A stretch of DNA of 59,951 nt from an uncultured Eubacteriales bacterium (GTDB lineage: Bacteria; Bacillota; Clostridia; Christensenellales; Aristaeellaceae): the NCBI GenBank assembly GCA_902764915.1, contig CACWXY010000017.1, positions 1 to 59,951 of the forward strand. Direction: 5' to 3'. Below the pieces are notes generated by a model. The model was given only the letters and a program-made list of their open reading frames with translations. It did not search any database and was not told the DNA's origin. This document shows positions 44,206 to 51,924 of the stretch, one piece after another (positions within the stretch are counted from its first letter, which is position 1; each line of letters begins with the position of its first letter). Position numbers and translations under genes: made by a program.

Positions 44206-45372
44206 ATGCTGGATTATACCCAATACATGACATGGCGGGATGAATCGCTGCAGGGTACATGGCATACGCCTGCGCGGCTGTGCGCCAAGGTGGACGGGAA
44301 TGGGCAGTACGTCCCCTTTGCAGGCGCGACCACTGTTTTTCGTCTGGACCGGAGACAGACAAGGGCACTGGCGCTTATGCGGGATGATCTGACACAGCGT
44401 CTCTGCGGGACGGGATGCCTCGCAGCACCGCTGCCGGAGAGCAGCTTTCATCTGACGCTTCACGACCTGGCAAACCAGGAGAACATGGCAGGCAGAGGCG
44501 TGCGCGGATGCAGAAACAGTATACACACAGTACTGCGGCAGGCTATGGACGCGGTGCGGGAGATCCGGCATGACAGTGACGGAGAAGTTCTGTGCATGCA
44601 GACAGACCGCATTGTAAACATGGTATCACTGTCACTGGTGTGTGTCATGATGCCGGTATCGGAGAAGGACAGGCGCCTGTGGGATATGTGGTATGAAAGG
44701 ATTCAGGAGGTGTTCCCTCAGGAAGGCCCCTGTCTTCCGCATGTGACATTGCAGTATTATCGGCCGGGGATGCTTGACGGTACGGAAATCGGGCATGCGC
44801 TGCGGGATGCGCAGCCGCGTTCACCGATCGTGCTGCGACTGCCCGTGGAGAGCCTGACAGCGCAGTTCTTTTCCAGTATGCAGACCTATCGGGACTGGCC
44901 GCTGCGGGTATGCTTCATATGCGACGGCGGGCTCAACCGAAGTGTCATGGCCTCCGCGATTGCAAACCATATGGCCGCACAACGCGGTCTTCCGCTGGTC
45001 GCCTGCGCCAGAAGCGCGGAGGAAACAGGAAAGGGCAGCGTGATTCCGGAGGAGGTCATACGCACACTGGCGGCACATGGTATCGGATGGGAGGCGATAC
45101 AGCCATTCTCGGTGCCGCTGTCGTCCGATCCATGGACTGCCTTCAGCCGTTTTGTGGCAGTGACGGCCGGTGCGTATGCGCGGATGCTCATGGCACCGGT
45201 GGAAAAAGCGCGGTGGGAAGCAGAGAGCGGGTGGCTCCTGGGTATCCCGGACCCGGCAGAGGATGGGCGATATGAGGAAGCCTATGCGCGACTGGAGAAA
45301 GGCGTGAAGGCGCTGATCGCCCGTTGGACAGAGGAAGGGCTGTTTTCCACAGACATGGATAAAACATCATAA
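44206..45372 (+). CDS. 2H phosphoesterase fused to low-molecular-weight phosphatase
   Basis: A 388-residue two-domain protein. The first 220 residues have two HxT motifs, SFHLTLHD (near 80) and LPHVTLQYY (near 178), the signature of 2H phosphoesterases that open 2',3'-cyclic phosphates. From residue 230 comes a Rossmann-like low-molecular-weight phosphatase: VCFICDGGLNRSVMASAIAN gives the CX5R loop with C near 238 and R near 244, and SSDPWT supplies the late Asp. Both sites look complete. The combination is not one I know. As a neighbour of an HD-kinase end-healing enzyme, it would suit RNA repair, the phosphatase perhaps removing the terminal phosphate or acting on kinase targets. Functions are inferred. 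Confidence 0.8.
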   Translation: MLDYTQYMTWRDESLQGTWHTPARLCAKVDGNGQYVPFAGATTVFRLDRRQTRALALMRDDLTQRLCGTGCLAAPLPESSFHLTLHDLANQENMAGRGVRGCRNSIHTVLRQAMDAVREIRHDSDGEVLCMQTDRIVNMVSLSLVCVMMPVSEKDRRLWDMWYERIQEVFPQEGPCLPHVTLQYYRPGMLDGTEIGHALRDAQPRSPIVLRLPVESLTAQFFSSMQTYRDWPLRVCFICDGGLNRSVMASAIANHMAAQRGLPLVACARSAEETGKGSVIPEEVIRTLAAHGIGWEAIQPFSVPLSSDPWTAFSRFVAVTAGAYARMLMAPVEKARWEAESGWLLGIPDPAEDGRYEEAYARLEKGVKALIARWTEEGLFSTDMDKTS

Positions 45373-45408
45373 AAACAAACATCAGCCCCGGCACAGGCCG
45401 GGGCTGAT
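45371..45408 (-). terminator. Terminator of the SH3/PG-binding protein gene
   Basis: ATCAGCCCCGGC and GCCGGGGCTGAT form a 12-bp stem with a 4-base loop. On the minus strand T-rich GTTTGTTTTT follows. The plus strand lacks a T run, so it is weaker for the 2H gene. Confidence 0.75.
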
Positions 45409-45426
45409 TGTGCGATCGGAAATGAA

Positions 45427-48096
45427 TTACTGCATGGACTGCGTGAACGCCCAGGCAATATCAATGGCGGACTGATGCGCTCGGGCATAGCTGCCGATGG
45501 CCGTTACCTGCGCATCAGTGCGCGGGAAGTGAATACACAGATGTCCGTCAAAGTTATTGTCCGTGATATGCTCGACGGAGTGCGGTGTGTCATGGGTGGA
45601 ACCGATATAGACAGAGCCGTCGGAAAATACAACCCACACTGCCTTGGGGGCCCATGTGGTCTGGCCGCCGAAGGCTTTCTGCATGCGTGCGGTATCATTG
45701 GCCGTCAGCGGTTCTGCGTCTGCATGGGCGCCGACGGAGAAGACATGAACCTGCCAGGAAATACCGGTGCTGAAATCGTATACGGTAGCATAGGGATACT
45801 TGCGCGCTACCTCCTTCACCGTGGAATACCAGTTGGCATACTTGACCTGGGAAGCCTTCGGTGCGCTGCTGCTTGTGCCTACGGTAGCTGCGACCACTGT
45901 CTGTGTCAGCGAGTCCGTGGAGGCGGCTACAGCGGAGGAGGATGCAAGCTGAGCGAGTGTCTTTTCCCCGGCAATGCCGTCGGCAGTCAGACGGTTTTTC
46001 TCCTGGAAGGCCACCAGCGCCTGGTAGGTGCGCACACCGAAGACGCCGTCAGCATTGCCGCTCAGGTAGCCCAGGGCGATAAGTTTTTCCTGCATGCTCC
46101 GTACGGCGGCGGATGTATCTCCCTTCTTCAGGACTTCCGCAACCGGTACAGGGGTTGCCGTGGGCCGCGGCGTGGCGGTAGCAGCTGCGCGGGCAATGGC
46201 GGAAGTGGAGAACAGACGCGTCTGTGTCTTCTCGCCGGCAATGCCGTCCATGGAAAGGCCGTTGGTCTTCTGGAATGTCGCTACCGCTTCCGCTGTCGTG
46301 GTGCCATAGACACCGTCGGCCTTGCCATACAGGTATTTCAGCGCAATCAGGCGCTCCTGAAGAGCACGTACCGCATCGCCGGTCATGCCTTTGCGGAGTA
46401 CGGTATAGCCTTCCTGGACTGCATCCCTGGTTTCAGAAGTATAGGCAATGGCGGAGGCTGAGAACAGCTTGACCTGTGTGTCATAGCCTGCAATGCCGTC
46501 TGTCTTCAGTCCGTTCTTCTCCTGGAAAGCACGGATGGCTGCTACGTCATCCTCTTTGCATACCCCGTCCGTTGTAGCCTGGTAATAGCCCAGTTCCGTG
46601 AGCCGAGTCTGCAGGTGATAGACAATGTCGCCGGCTGTGCCGAGCTTTACGGAAATGGCGGTCTCTTTCGTAATCGGAGGCAGTGTGGGAATGGCTGTCG
46701 GTGCGGGTGTCGGGGTAATCTCGGGCAGAGGCGTCGCTTTGGCATTCAGGGCATCATAGCTGAAAAGCCAGGCGATGGTTTCATTGCCGGCAATACCGTC
46801 GGACTGCAGACGGTGATTCGTCTGGAAGGCTTTCAGGGCTGCCACGGAAGCGGAACCGAACTGGCCGTCCACTTTTCCTGTGAGATATCCCAGATCCTTG
46901 AGCCGCTGCTGCACGCGGCGCGCATCTTCTCCGGAAGAGCCCTGCCGGACTGTACCGGAGGGTACCTGGAAAGTAGGAACCGGCGTGGGGGTTGCGGTGG
47001 GCTTGGGTGTCGGCGTGGCATCGACAGCCAGCGCTGCATCGGAAAAAATCGCGTTCTGGGTCACACTGTCACAGTAAGCCTGCTGAGAAAGCCCGTTCTT
47101 CTTCTGGAAAGCCTTGACGGCTTTCTGTGTAGCGCTGTCATAGATCATGGTAATGGAACCCTTGTAATAGCCAAGGGCGGTCAGCCGGATCTGCAGCTGT
47201 CCTACCAGGTCGCCCGTGTGATTCAGGCGCAGCGTTGCGCCCGGGACAGGGGGAAGTGTGTTGACAGTGGTCTTGGTACCCTTGCTGTTCAGCGGCTTTC
47301 CGGAATAGAGAAAAGCCTGCATGTTGGCATCTACGATTCCCGTCTGGGGATAGTCGTTCTTTTTCTGGAAGGCGAGCACGGCCTTGCGCGTGGCACTGCC
47401 AAAACGGCCGTCCGCAGTGCCGGCACGCAGATATCCCAGCTCGATCAGGGCATTCTGCAGCGCGGTGACAGCTTCTCCGGAAGAACCCTCCGAGAGTACA
47501 AAGTAATAGGAAGCCTGCTCGTCGGGAGTCAGTGTCGGCACCGGGGTGGGACTGGCTGTGGCCTTTGCGGCTTTTCCGGTAACGGTCTTCATGTACAGAT
47601 ACTGGGTGTTCACATAACCGTCTTTTCCGTTCCAGGACACCCGGGCCCAATCACCCGTGACGCTTTTGACGCGCAGTGTGTCACCGGCAGGAATCTGATC
47701 CAGCAGACGGGCACCGGTGGAAGCTTTTTCCCGCAGATTGACCTTGTCTCTAGTAGTAGTCTCATACGGATAGGATTCTACGGTCTCCGGGACTGCGGTG
47801 ACGGCAGACTCCACAATCATGGCTGCGGCTGGCTGGAGATAATCTCCCAGCACATAGCCTGTGCGGCCGCGGGCGGATACCTTATAATAACTGCCGCTTT
47901 TCGAGAGTACTTCCACGCTTTCGCCTGCGTCCAGTCTTTCCAGTACCAGGGCAGAAGCGGACGCACTGCGGCGCATGTTCACGCCGGACAGAGTCACGGT
48001 ACGGTAAGGATAGACAGAGTCGCTCAGCGCCGGAGCGGCCCACAGGCTCAGCATCATCAGACAAAGGATGATGACAGCGATTCGCGTATGTCTCAT
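45427..48096 (-). CDS. Secreted SH3 / six-fold peptidoglycan-binding protein with divergent C-terminal domain
   Basis: An 889-residue exported protein. After a signal peptide (1-25) come two SH3b domains (about 27-90 and 108-170), then six PG_binding_1 repeats of about 65 residues. Each repeat has the theme LGYL-DG-FG-T-AVKAFQKKNGL-DGIAG. Thr-Pro linkers separate some of them. The last 150 residues form a distinct domain with HDTPHSVEH and GHLCIHFPRT (H835, H839, H843, H852, C854). The H-x-C spacing recalls the L,D-transpeptidase motif SHGCIR, so it may be a divergent member. Probably a wall-modifying or wall-anchored enzyme. Confidence 0.85.
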   Translation of the reverse strand: MRHTRIAVIILCLMMLSLWAAPALSDSVYPYRTVTLSGVNMRRSASASALVLERLDAGESVEVLSKSGSYYKVSARGRTGYVLGDYLQPAAAMIVESAVTAVPETVESYPYETTTRDKVNLREKASTGARLLDQIPAGDTLRVKSVTGDWARVSWNGKDGYVNTQYLYMKTVTGKAAKATASPTPVPTLTPDEQASYYFVLSEGSSGEAVTALQNALIELGYLRAGTADGRFGSATRKAVLAFQKKNDYPQTGIVDANMQAFLYSGKPLNSKGTKTTVNTLPPVPGATLRLNHTGDLVGQLQIRLTALGYYKGSITMIYDSATQKAVKAFQKKNGLSQQAYCDSVTQNAIFSDAALAVDATPTPKPTATPTPVPTFQVPSGTVRQGSSGEDARRVQQRLKDLGYLTGKVDGQFGSASVAALKAFQTNHRLQSDGIAGNETIAWLFSYDALNAKATPLPEITPTPAPTAIPTLPPITKETAISVKLGTAGDIVYHLQTRLTELGYYQATTDGVCKEDDVAAIRAFQEKNGLKTDGIAGYDTQVKLFSASAIAYTSETRDAVQEGYTVLRKGMTGDAVRALQERLIALKYLYGKADGVYGTTTAEAVATFQKTNGLSMDGIAGEKTQTRLFSTSAIARAAATATPRPTATPVPVAEVLKKGDTSAAVRSMQEKLIALGYLSGNADGVFGVRTYQALVAFQEKNRLTADGIAGEKTLAQLASSSAVAASTDSLTQTVVAATVGTSSSAPKASQVKYANWYSTVKEVARKYPYATVYDFSTGISWQVHVFSVGAHADAEPLTANDTARMQKAFGGQTTWAPKAVWVVFSDGSVYIGSTHDTPHSVEHITDNNFDGHLCIHFPRTDAQVTAIGSYARAHQSAIDIAWAFTQSMQ

Positions 48097-48157
48097 GTGT
48101 TGATTCCCCCGATATTATCAGATCAGGCGGTATACCATTCGACAGGTAACCATCCTG

Positions 48158-48186
48158 ATTGTAGCGAAAATATGACAGAACGTCAA
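48158..48186 (-). promoter_or_regulatory. Promoter of the SH3/PG-binding protein gene
   Basis: On the minus strand TTGACG (48181-48186), 17 bp, TACAAT (48158-48163). Confidence 0.8.
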
Positions 48187-48242
48187 TAAAATATGAACAA
48201 ATTGTCACAAATTTGCGTATTTTTTTCGTATTCTATCGTTTC

Positions 48243-48271
48243 TTGACCGATGATAGGCGGGTTTTTATAAT
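48243..48271 (+). promoter_or_regulatory. Promoter of the dehydrogenase-rlmH cluster
   Basis: TTGACC (48243-48248), 17 bp, perfect TATAAT (48266-48271). It is divergent from the minus-strand promoter; an AT-rich stretch with the palindromic arms CAAATT and AATTTG (48198-48215) lies between them and may act as an UP element or operator. Confidence 0.8.
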
Positions 48272-48337
48272 AGTTCGGTGTCATAAATAAATGACCGGAA
48301 GGGAAAAACAGCGCGCAGGCGCTTGGGTGAATCGGAT

Positions 48338-49285
48338 ATGAAAATAGTGGTGGCGCAGCCGCTGGGACTGCCTGCGGAAGAGGTGAAGGAAGCCCTGGCC
48401 TGCTTTGCAGAGGAAGGCCATACGGTGCATGTGGCAGAGCGGATCGGCACGCAGGAGGAAACAGCCTGTATATGCGCGGACGCGGACATAGTCATACTGG
48501 CGAACATGCCGTTCCCGGACGCGGTGATCAATCAGTGTCCCAAGCTTCGCATGATTGATGTGGCATTTACGGGCGTGGATCATATAGGCATGGAAGTATG
48601 CCGGCACAGAGACATTGTGGTATGCAATGCCAGCGGATATGCCGTGCGCGCAGTAAGCGAGCAGGCAGTCGGCATGCTTCTGTCTGTTCTGCGGCAGATC
48701 CCGGCCATGGATGCCCGCGTCCGCGCATGCAGAGACCGGGAAGGCTTTGCGGGCGGCGAGATTGCCGGAAAGAACTGCGGCATCATCGGCCTGGGCGAGA
48801 TCGGGCTTGCCACAGCCAGACTGCTTTCCGCCTTTGGTGCCAGAGTCGTGGCCACGTCCCTTACCCAGACATCGGGAGAGAGGGCGGGCATTCCCATGAT
48901 GCCCCTTGCGGAAGTGCTCCGACTTTCGGACGTTGTGTTTCTGCACTGTCCGCTGCATGCTTCCACAAAGGAACTGATAGCCCGGGACACGCTTTCCATG
49001 ATGAAAGAAGGCGCGATTCTTCTGAACATGGCCCGGGGAGGCGTGGTAAACAGCGCAGACGTGGCAGAAGCGCTCCGCACAGGGCATCTCGGGTTTTATG
49101 CCACGGATGTATTTGACCGGGAACCGCCGCTGCAGGCAGCGGATGTACTTCTTTCCGCGCCGCATACACTGTTCCTTCCGCACACCGGTTACGCTACACA
49201 GGAAGCCATGCGCATGCGTCTTTCCATGGTAAAGGAAAATCTTTCAGCCTATCTTGCAGGGAACCCGGTGCGGGTTGTCAGGTGA
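48338..49285 (+). CDS. D-isomer-specific 2-hydroxyacid dehydrogenase
   Basis: A 315-residue NAD-dependent dehydrogenase. The nucleotide loop is GIIGLGEIG (near 150), the catalytic Arg is in NMARGGVVN (near 230), the Glu in VFDREPP and the His in LPHTGYAT (near 282). The substrate, phosphoglycerate or another 2-hydroxyacid, is not determined; no ACT domain is present. The ATG at 48338 has a weak ribosome site; a TTG at 48323 in frame is possible but shorter evidence supports it. It heads a close-packed cluster followed by rlmH. Confidence 0.92.
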   Translation: MKIVVAQPLGLPAEEVKEALACFAEEGHTVHVAERIGTQEETACICADADIVILANMPFPDAVINQCPKLRMIDVAFTGVDHIGMEVCRHRDIVVCNASGYAVRAVSEQAVGMLLSVLRQIPAMDARVRACRDREGFAGGEIAGKNCGIIGLGEIGLATARLLSAFGARVVATSLTQTSGERAGIPMMPLAEVLRLSDVVFLHCPLHASTKELIARDTLSMMKEGAILLNMARGGVVNSADVAEALRTGHLGFYATDVFDREPPLQAADVLLSAPHTLFLPHTGYATQEAMRMRLSMVKENLSAYLAGNPVRVVR

Positions 49286-49291
49286 AAGCGC

Positions 49292-49771
49292 ATGCAGTTT
49301 GTGATACTCAGTGTAGGGAAAATGAAGGAAAAACCTTATCGGCAGATGGCGGACGAGTATATCAAGCGCCTGGGTCGCTTTGGAAGGTTTGAAGAGATGG
49401 AAGTGCCTGATCTCAGTGAACCGGAACACAGTTCGCCTGCCCTGGAAAAGCAGGTGATGGACCGGGAAGGGGCAGCCATACTTGCCAGAATCCGGCCGTC
49501 AGACTATGTGATAGCCATGGCGATCCGCGGAAAGATGCGAACCTCGGAGGAAACGGCGGAATGGCTGAGCCGCTGTATGACCACAACACAGGGGCGGATC
49601 GTGTTTGTGATCGGCGGATCCCTGGGACTGTCCGGCGAGGTGCTTGCCAGAGCCAATGAGTCTTTCTCCATGAGTCCCATGACATTTCCTCATCAGCTGG
49701 CCAAGGTAATGCTTCTGGAACAGGTGTATCGGGCTATGAAGATTACAGCAGGCGAGCGTTACCACAAGTAG
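49292..49771 (+). CDS. rlmH: 23S rRNA pseudouridine-1915 N3-methyltransferase
   Basis: A 159-residue SPOUT-fold methyltransferase that modifies helix 69 of the ribosome. Signatures are ILSVGKMKE, FVIGGSLGLS and SMSPMTFPHQLAKVMLLEQVYRA-type C-terminus ending GERYHK (quoted in part). Length matches family. It starts six bases after the dehydrogenase stop. Confidence 0.97.
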   Translation: MQFVILSVGKMKEKPYRQMADEYIKRLGRFGRFEEMEVPDLSEPEHSSPALEKQVMDREGAAILARIRPSDYVIAMAIRGKMRTSEETAEWLSRCMTTTQGRIVFVIGGSLGLSGEVLARANESFSMSPMTFPHQLAKVMLLEQVYRAMKITAGERYHK

Positions 49772-49780
49772 GAGATCGGT

Positions 49781-50398
49781 ATGAAAAAACTGACAGCAAT
49801 TCTGTTTACCCTGGTTCTTCTTCTGAGCGTGATTCTGGGACCGGCAGTCTCTGGCGGGGAGACAGTGGCCGGGGAAGACATGCGGCTTACGCAGACCGTA
49901 GCGGCCAAGAAAAAGAAGAAGAATAAAGCCACGCAGACCCCCCGGGTGACAGCGACGCCGAAGCCGACTGCGACGCCGCGGCCCACAAAGACGCCAAAGC
50001 CGACAGCCACGCCTGCACCGACCGTGTCTCCGTTGCCCGAGGGTCCGATCACGGACCCGCAGTCGATCGCGGACTACATCTTTGCCCATGGCTGTCTGCC
50101 GGATAATTTTCTGACGAAGAAGGAAGCCCAGGCCAAGGGATGGAATTCATCGAATTATGTGTCGGATGTAGCGCCGGGCATGTCCATCGGCGGAGACCGC
50201 TTTGGCAATTATGAAGGGCTTCTGCCCCGGGCCAAGGGAAGGCAGTACTATGAGTGCGACTGCTATTATACGGGCGGGCGCCGGAATGCCTACCGCATTA
50301 TCTATTCCAATGATGGGCTGGTCTTCTATACGGAAGACCATTACCAGACTTTCCAGGAGATGCATCCGAGCGTTCCGGGCACAACCCGGGCACCGTGA
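49781..50398 (+). CDS. Secreted barnase-family ribonuclease
   Basis: A 205-residue exported RNase of the N1/T1-barnase family. A signal peptide (about 1-25), then a Lys-run and a Thr-Pro linker (43-85), precede the nuclease domain (90-205). All catalytic residues of barnase align with equal spacing: K113 (K27), E158 (E73), R168 (R83), R172 (R87) and H187 (H102). Three Cys (C105, C159, C161) are additional. No barstar inhibitor gene is seen nearby. It cleaves single-stranded RNA outside the cell, for nutrition or competition. AGGAGATCGGT precedes the ATG. Confidence 0.92.
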   Translation: MKKLTAILFTLVLLLSVILGPAVSGGETVAGEDMRLTQTVAAKKKKKNKATQTPRVTATPKPTATPRPTKTPKPTATPAPTVSPLPEGPITDPQSIADYIFAHGCLPDNFLTKKEAQAKGWNSSNYVSDVAPGMSIGGDRFGNYEGLLPRAKGRQYYECDCYYTGGRRNAYRIIYSNDGLVFYTEDHYQTFQEMHPSVPGTTRAP

Positions 50399-50407
50399 GG
50401 CAGAGAT

Positions 50408-51250
50408 ATGCAGCAGTTAATCGGATGTCACCTCTCCAGCAGCAAAGGATATCTGGCCATGGGCCGCACGGCGGTGCAGATCGGAGCCAATACCTTTCAG
50501 TTTTTTACCCGCAACCCGCGGGGCGGACAGGCGCGGGAGGCCAATCCACAGGATCTTTCCGCATATCTCGCGTATGCCGATGGGAACGGAATAGGGCCTG
50601 TCATTGCCCATGCGCCGTATACACTGAATCTGTGCTCAGCCAAGGAGGATATCCGCGATTTTTCGCTTCGGACCATGCTGGATGACCTGGCGCGGCTGCA
50701 GCCGCTTCCGCAGGTCCTGTACAATTTTCATCCCGGCAGTCATACCGGGCAGGGGGAGGAAGCCGGTACAGCACAGATCGCGCAGGCGCTGGAAGCACTG
50801 CTTCCGGCGCGGGGGAATGTGACCCTGCTTCTGGAGACCATGGCGGGAAAAGGCAGTGAGGTCGGCGGAACATTCGCGTCGCTTGCGGCCATACTGCACA
50901 GGCTGGGCGATCCCCCGGGGCTGGGTGTATGCCTCGATACCTGTCATGTCTGGGATGCCGGGTATGATATCCGGGAAAAACTGGAAGCCGTGCTGGAGGA
51001 TTTTGACCGTACCGTCGGGCTTTCGCGTCTGTATGCGCTGCATATCAATGACAGCAAGAATCCCCGCGGCAGTCACAGGGATCGGCATGAAAAGCTGGGG
51101 GAGGGCATGATCGGACTGGAAGCGCTTGAGCGGATGACGACGCATCCCGCGCTGTGCCATCTTCCCATGGTTCTGGAAACGCCCAATGAACTGGACGGAT
51201 ATGCCAGGGAAATCCGTGTTCTGCGCGCATGTGGGGAGGCCCTGGCATGA
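50408..51250 (+). CDS. nfo: Endonuclease IV
   Basis: A 280-residue apurinic/apyrimidinic endonuclease. The zinc-binding barrel signatures are HAPYTLNL, NFHPGSHTG, LLETMAGKGSEVGG, CLDTCHVWDAGYD and HINDSKNPRGSHRDRHEKLG. Length is normal. It starts nine bases after the barnase stop and overlaps the HAD start by four bases. Confidence 0.96.
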   Translation: MQQLIGCHLSSSKGYLAMGRTAVQIGANTFQFFTRNPRGGQAREANPQDLSAYLAYADGNGIGPVIAHAPYTLNLCSAKEDIRDFSLRTMLDDLARLQPLPQVLYNFHPGSHTGQGEEAGTAQIAQALEALLPARGNVTLLLETMAGKGSEVGGTFASLAAILHRLGDPPGLGVCLDTCHVWDAGYDIREKLEAVLEDFDRTVGLSRLYALHINDSKNPRGSHRDRHEKLGEGMIGLEALERMTTHPALCHLPMVLETPNELDGYAREIRVLRACGEALA

Positions 51251-51888
51251 TCCGGGACTGTGTATGGGATTTTGACGGAACGCTGATAGATTCGTATCCT
51301 GCCATGACCAGTGCCATGCGTGCCGCGCTTGCGTCGTTTGACATAGCGCTTTCGGATACGGAGATCCTGGGGCTTCTCAAGCAGTCCCTTTCCTTCTGTG
51401 AAACGGTCATGCATGCGCGCTATGGCGTGGATACGGACCAGCTGAACCGTATTTTCCGTCGGGAGGAGCAGAAGCGGCTTTCGGACTTTACACTGATGCC
51501 AGGCGTCCGTGAAGTGCTGCATGCGATGGCTGGACAGCAGGTCCGGCATTTTCTCCTGACGCACCGGGATCACATGGCCTGGGATATACTTGAAAGGGAA
51601 GGCTTCAGGGAGATGTTTGCCGGCGGTGTGACGGCGGAAATGGGGTTTGCGAGAAAACCGGACCCCGGGGCACTCCTTCACCTTATGCGGACATACAAGA
51701 TGCGTCCGGAGGCGACGGTCATGATCGGGGACCGGCCGCTGGACGTGCAGTGCGGAAGGAACGCGGGCTGCCATAGCGCTCTGCTGGACCCGGAGAAACG
51801 GTTCGAAGGGGAGATGTGTACCTATCGTCTGCGGGAAGTCCGGGAGATAATGACGCTTTTCAAGCAGCGGCCCGATCTGCTACAATAG
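51247..51888 (+). CDS. HAD-superfamily hydrolase
   Basis: A 213-residue phosphatase of the phosphoglycolate/beta-phosphoglucomutase type. Motif I is DFDGTLIDS, motif II is the T in LLTHRDH, motif III the K in ARKPDPG and motif IV GDRPLDV. The cap sits after motif I. Coupling to nfo suggests housekeeping repair of phosphoglycolate ends or metabolite damage, but this is inference. The ATG at 51247 overlaps the nfo stop; the earlier in-frame ATG is within nfo. Confidence 0.92.
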   Translation: MIRDCVWDFDGTLIDSYPAMTSAMRAALASFDIALSDTEILGLLKQSLSFCETVMHARYGVDTDQLNRIFRREEQKRLSDFTLMPGVREVLHAMAGQQVRHFLLTHRDHMAWDILEREGFREMFAGGVTAEMGFARKPDPGALLHLMRTYKMRPEATVMIGDRPLDVQCGRNAGCHSALLDPEKRFEGEMCTYRLREVREIMTLFKQRPDLLQ

Positions 51889-51924
51889 ACAGGCTGCGAA
51901 ATGTATACAGAAAGTGAGACAGAC

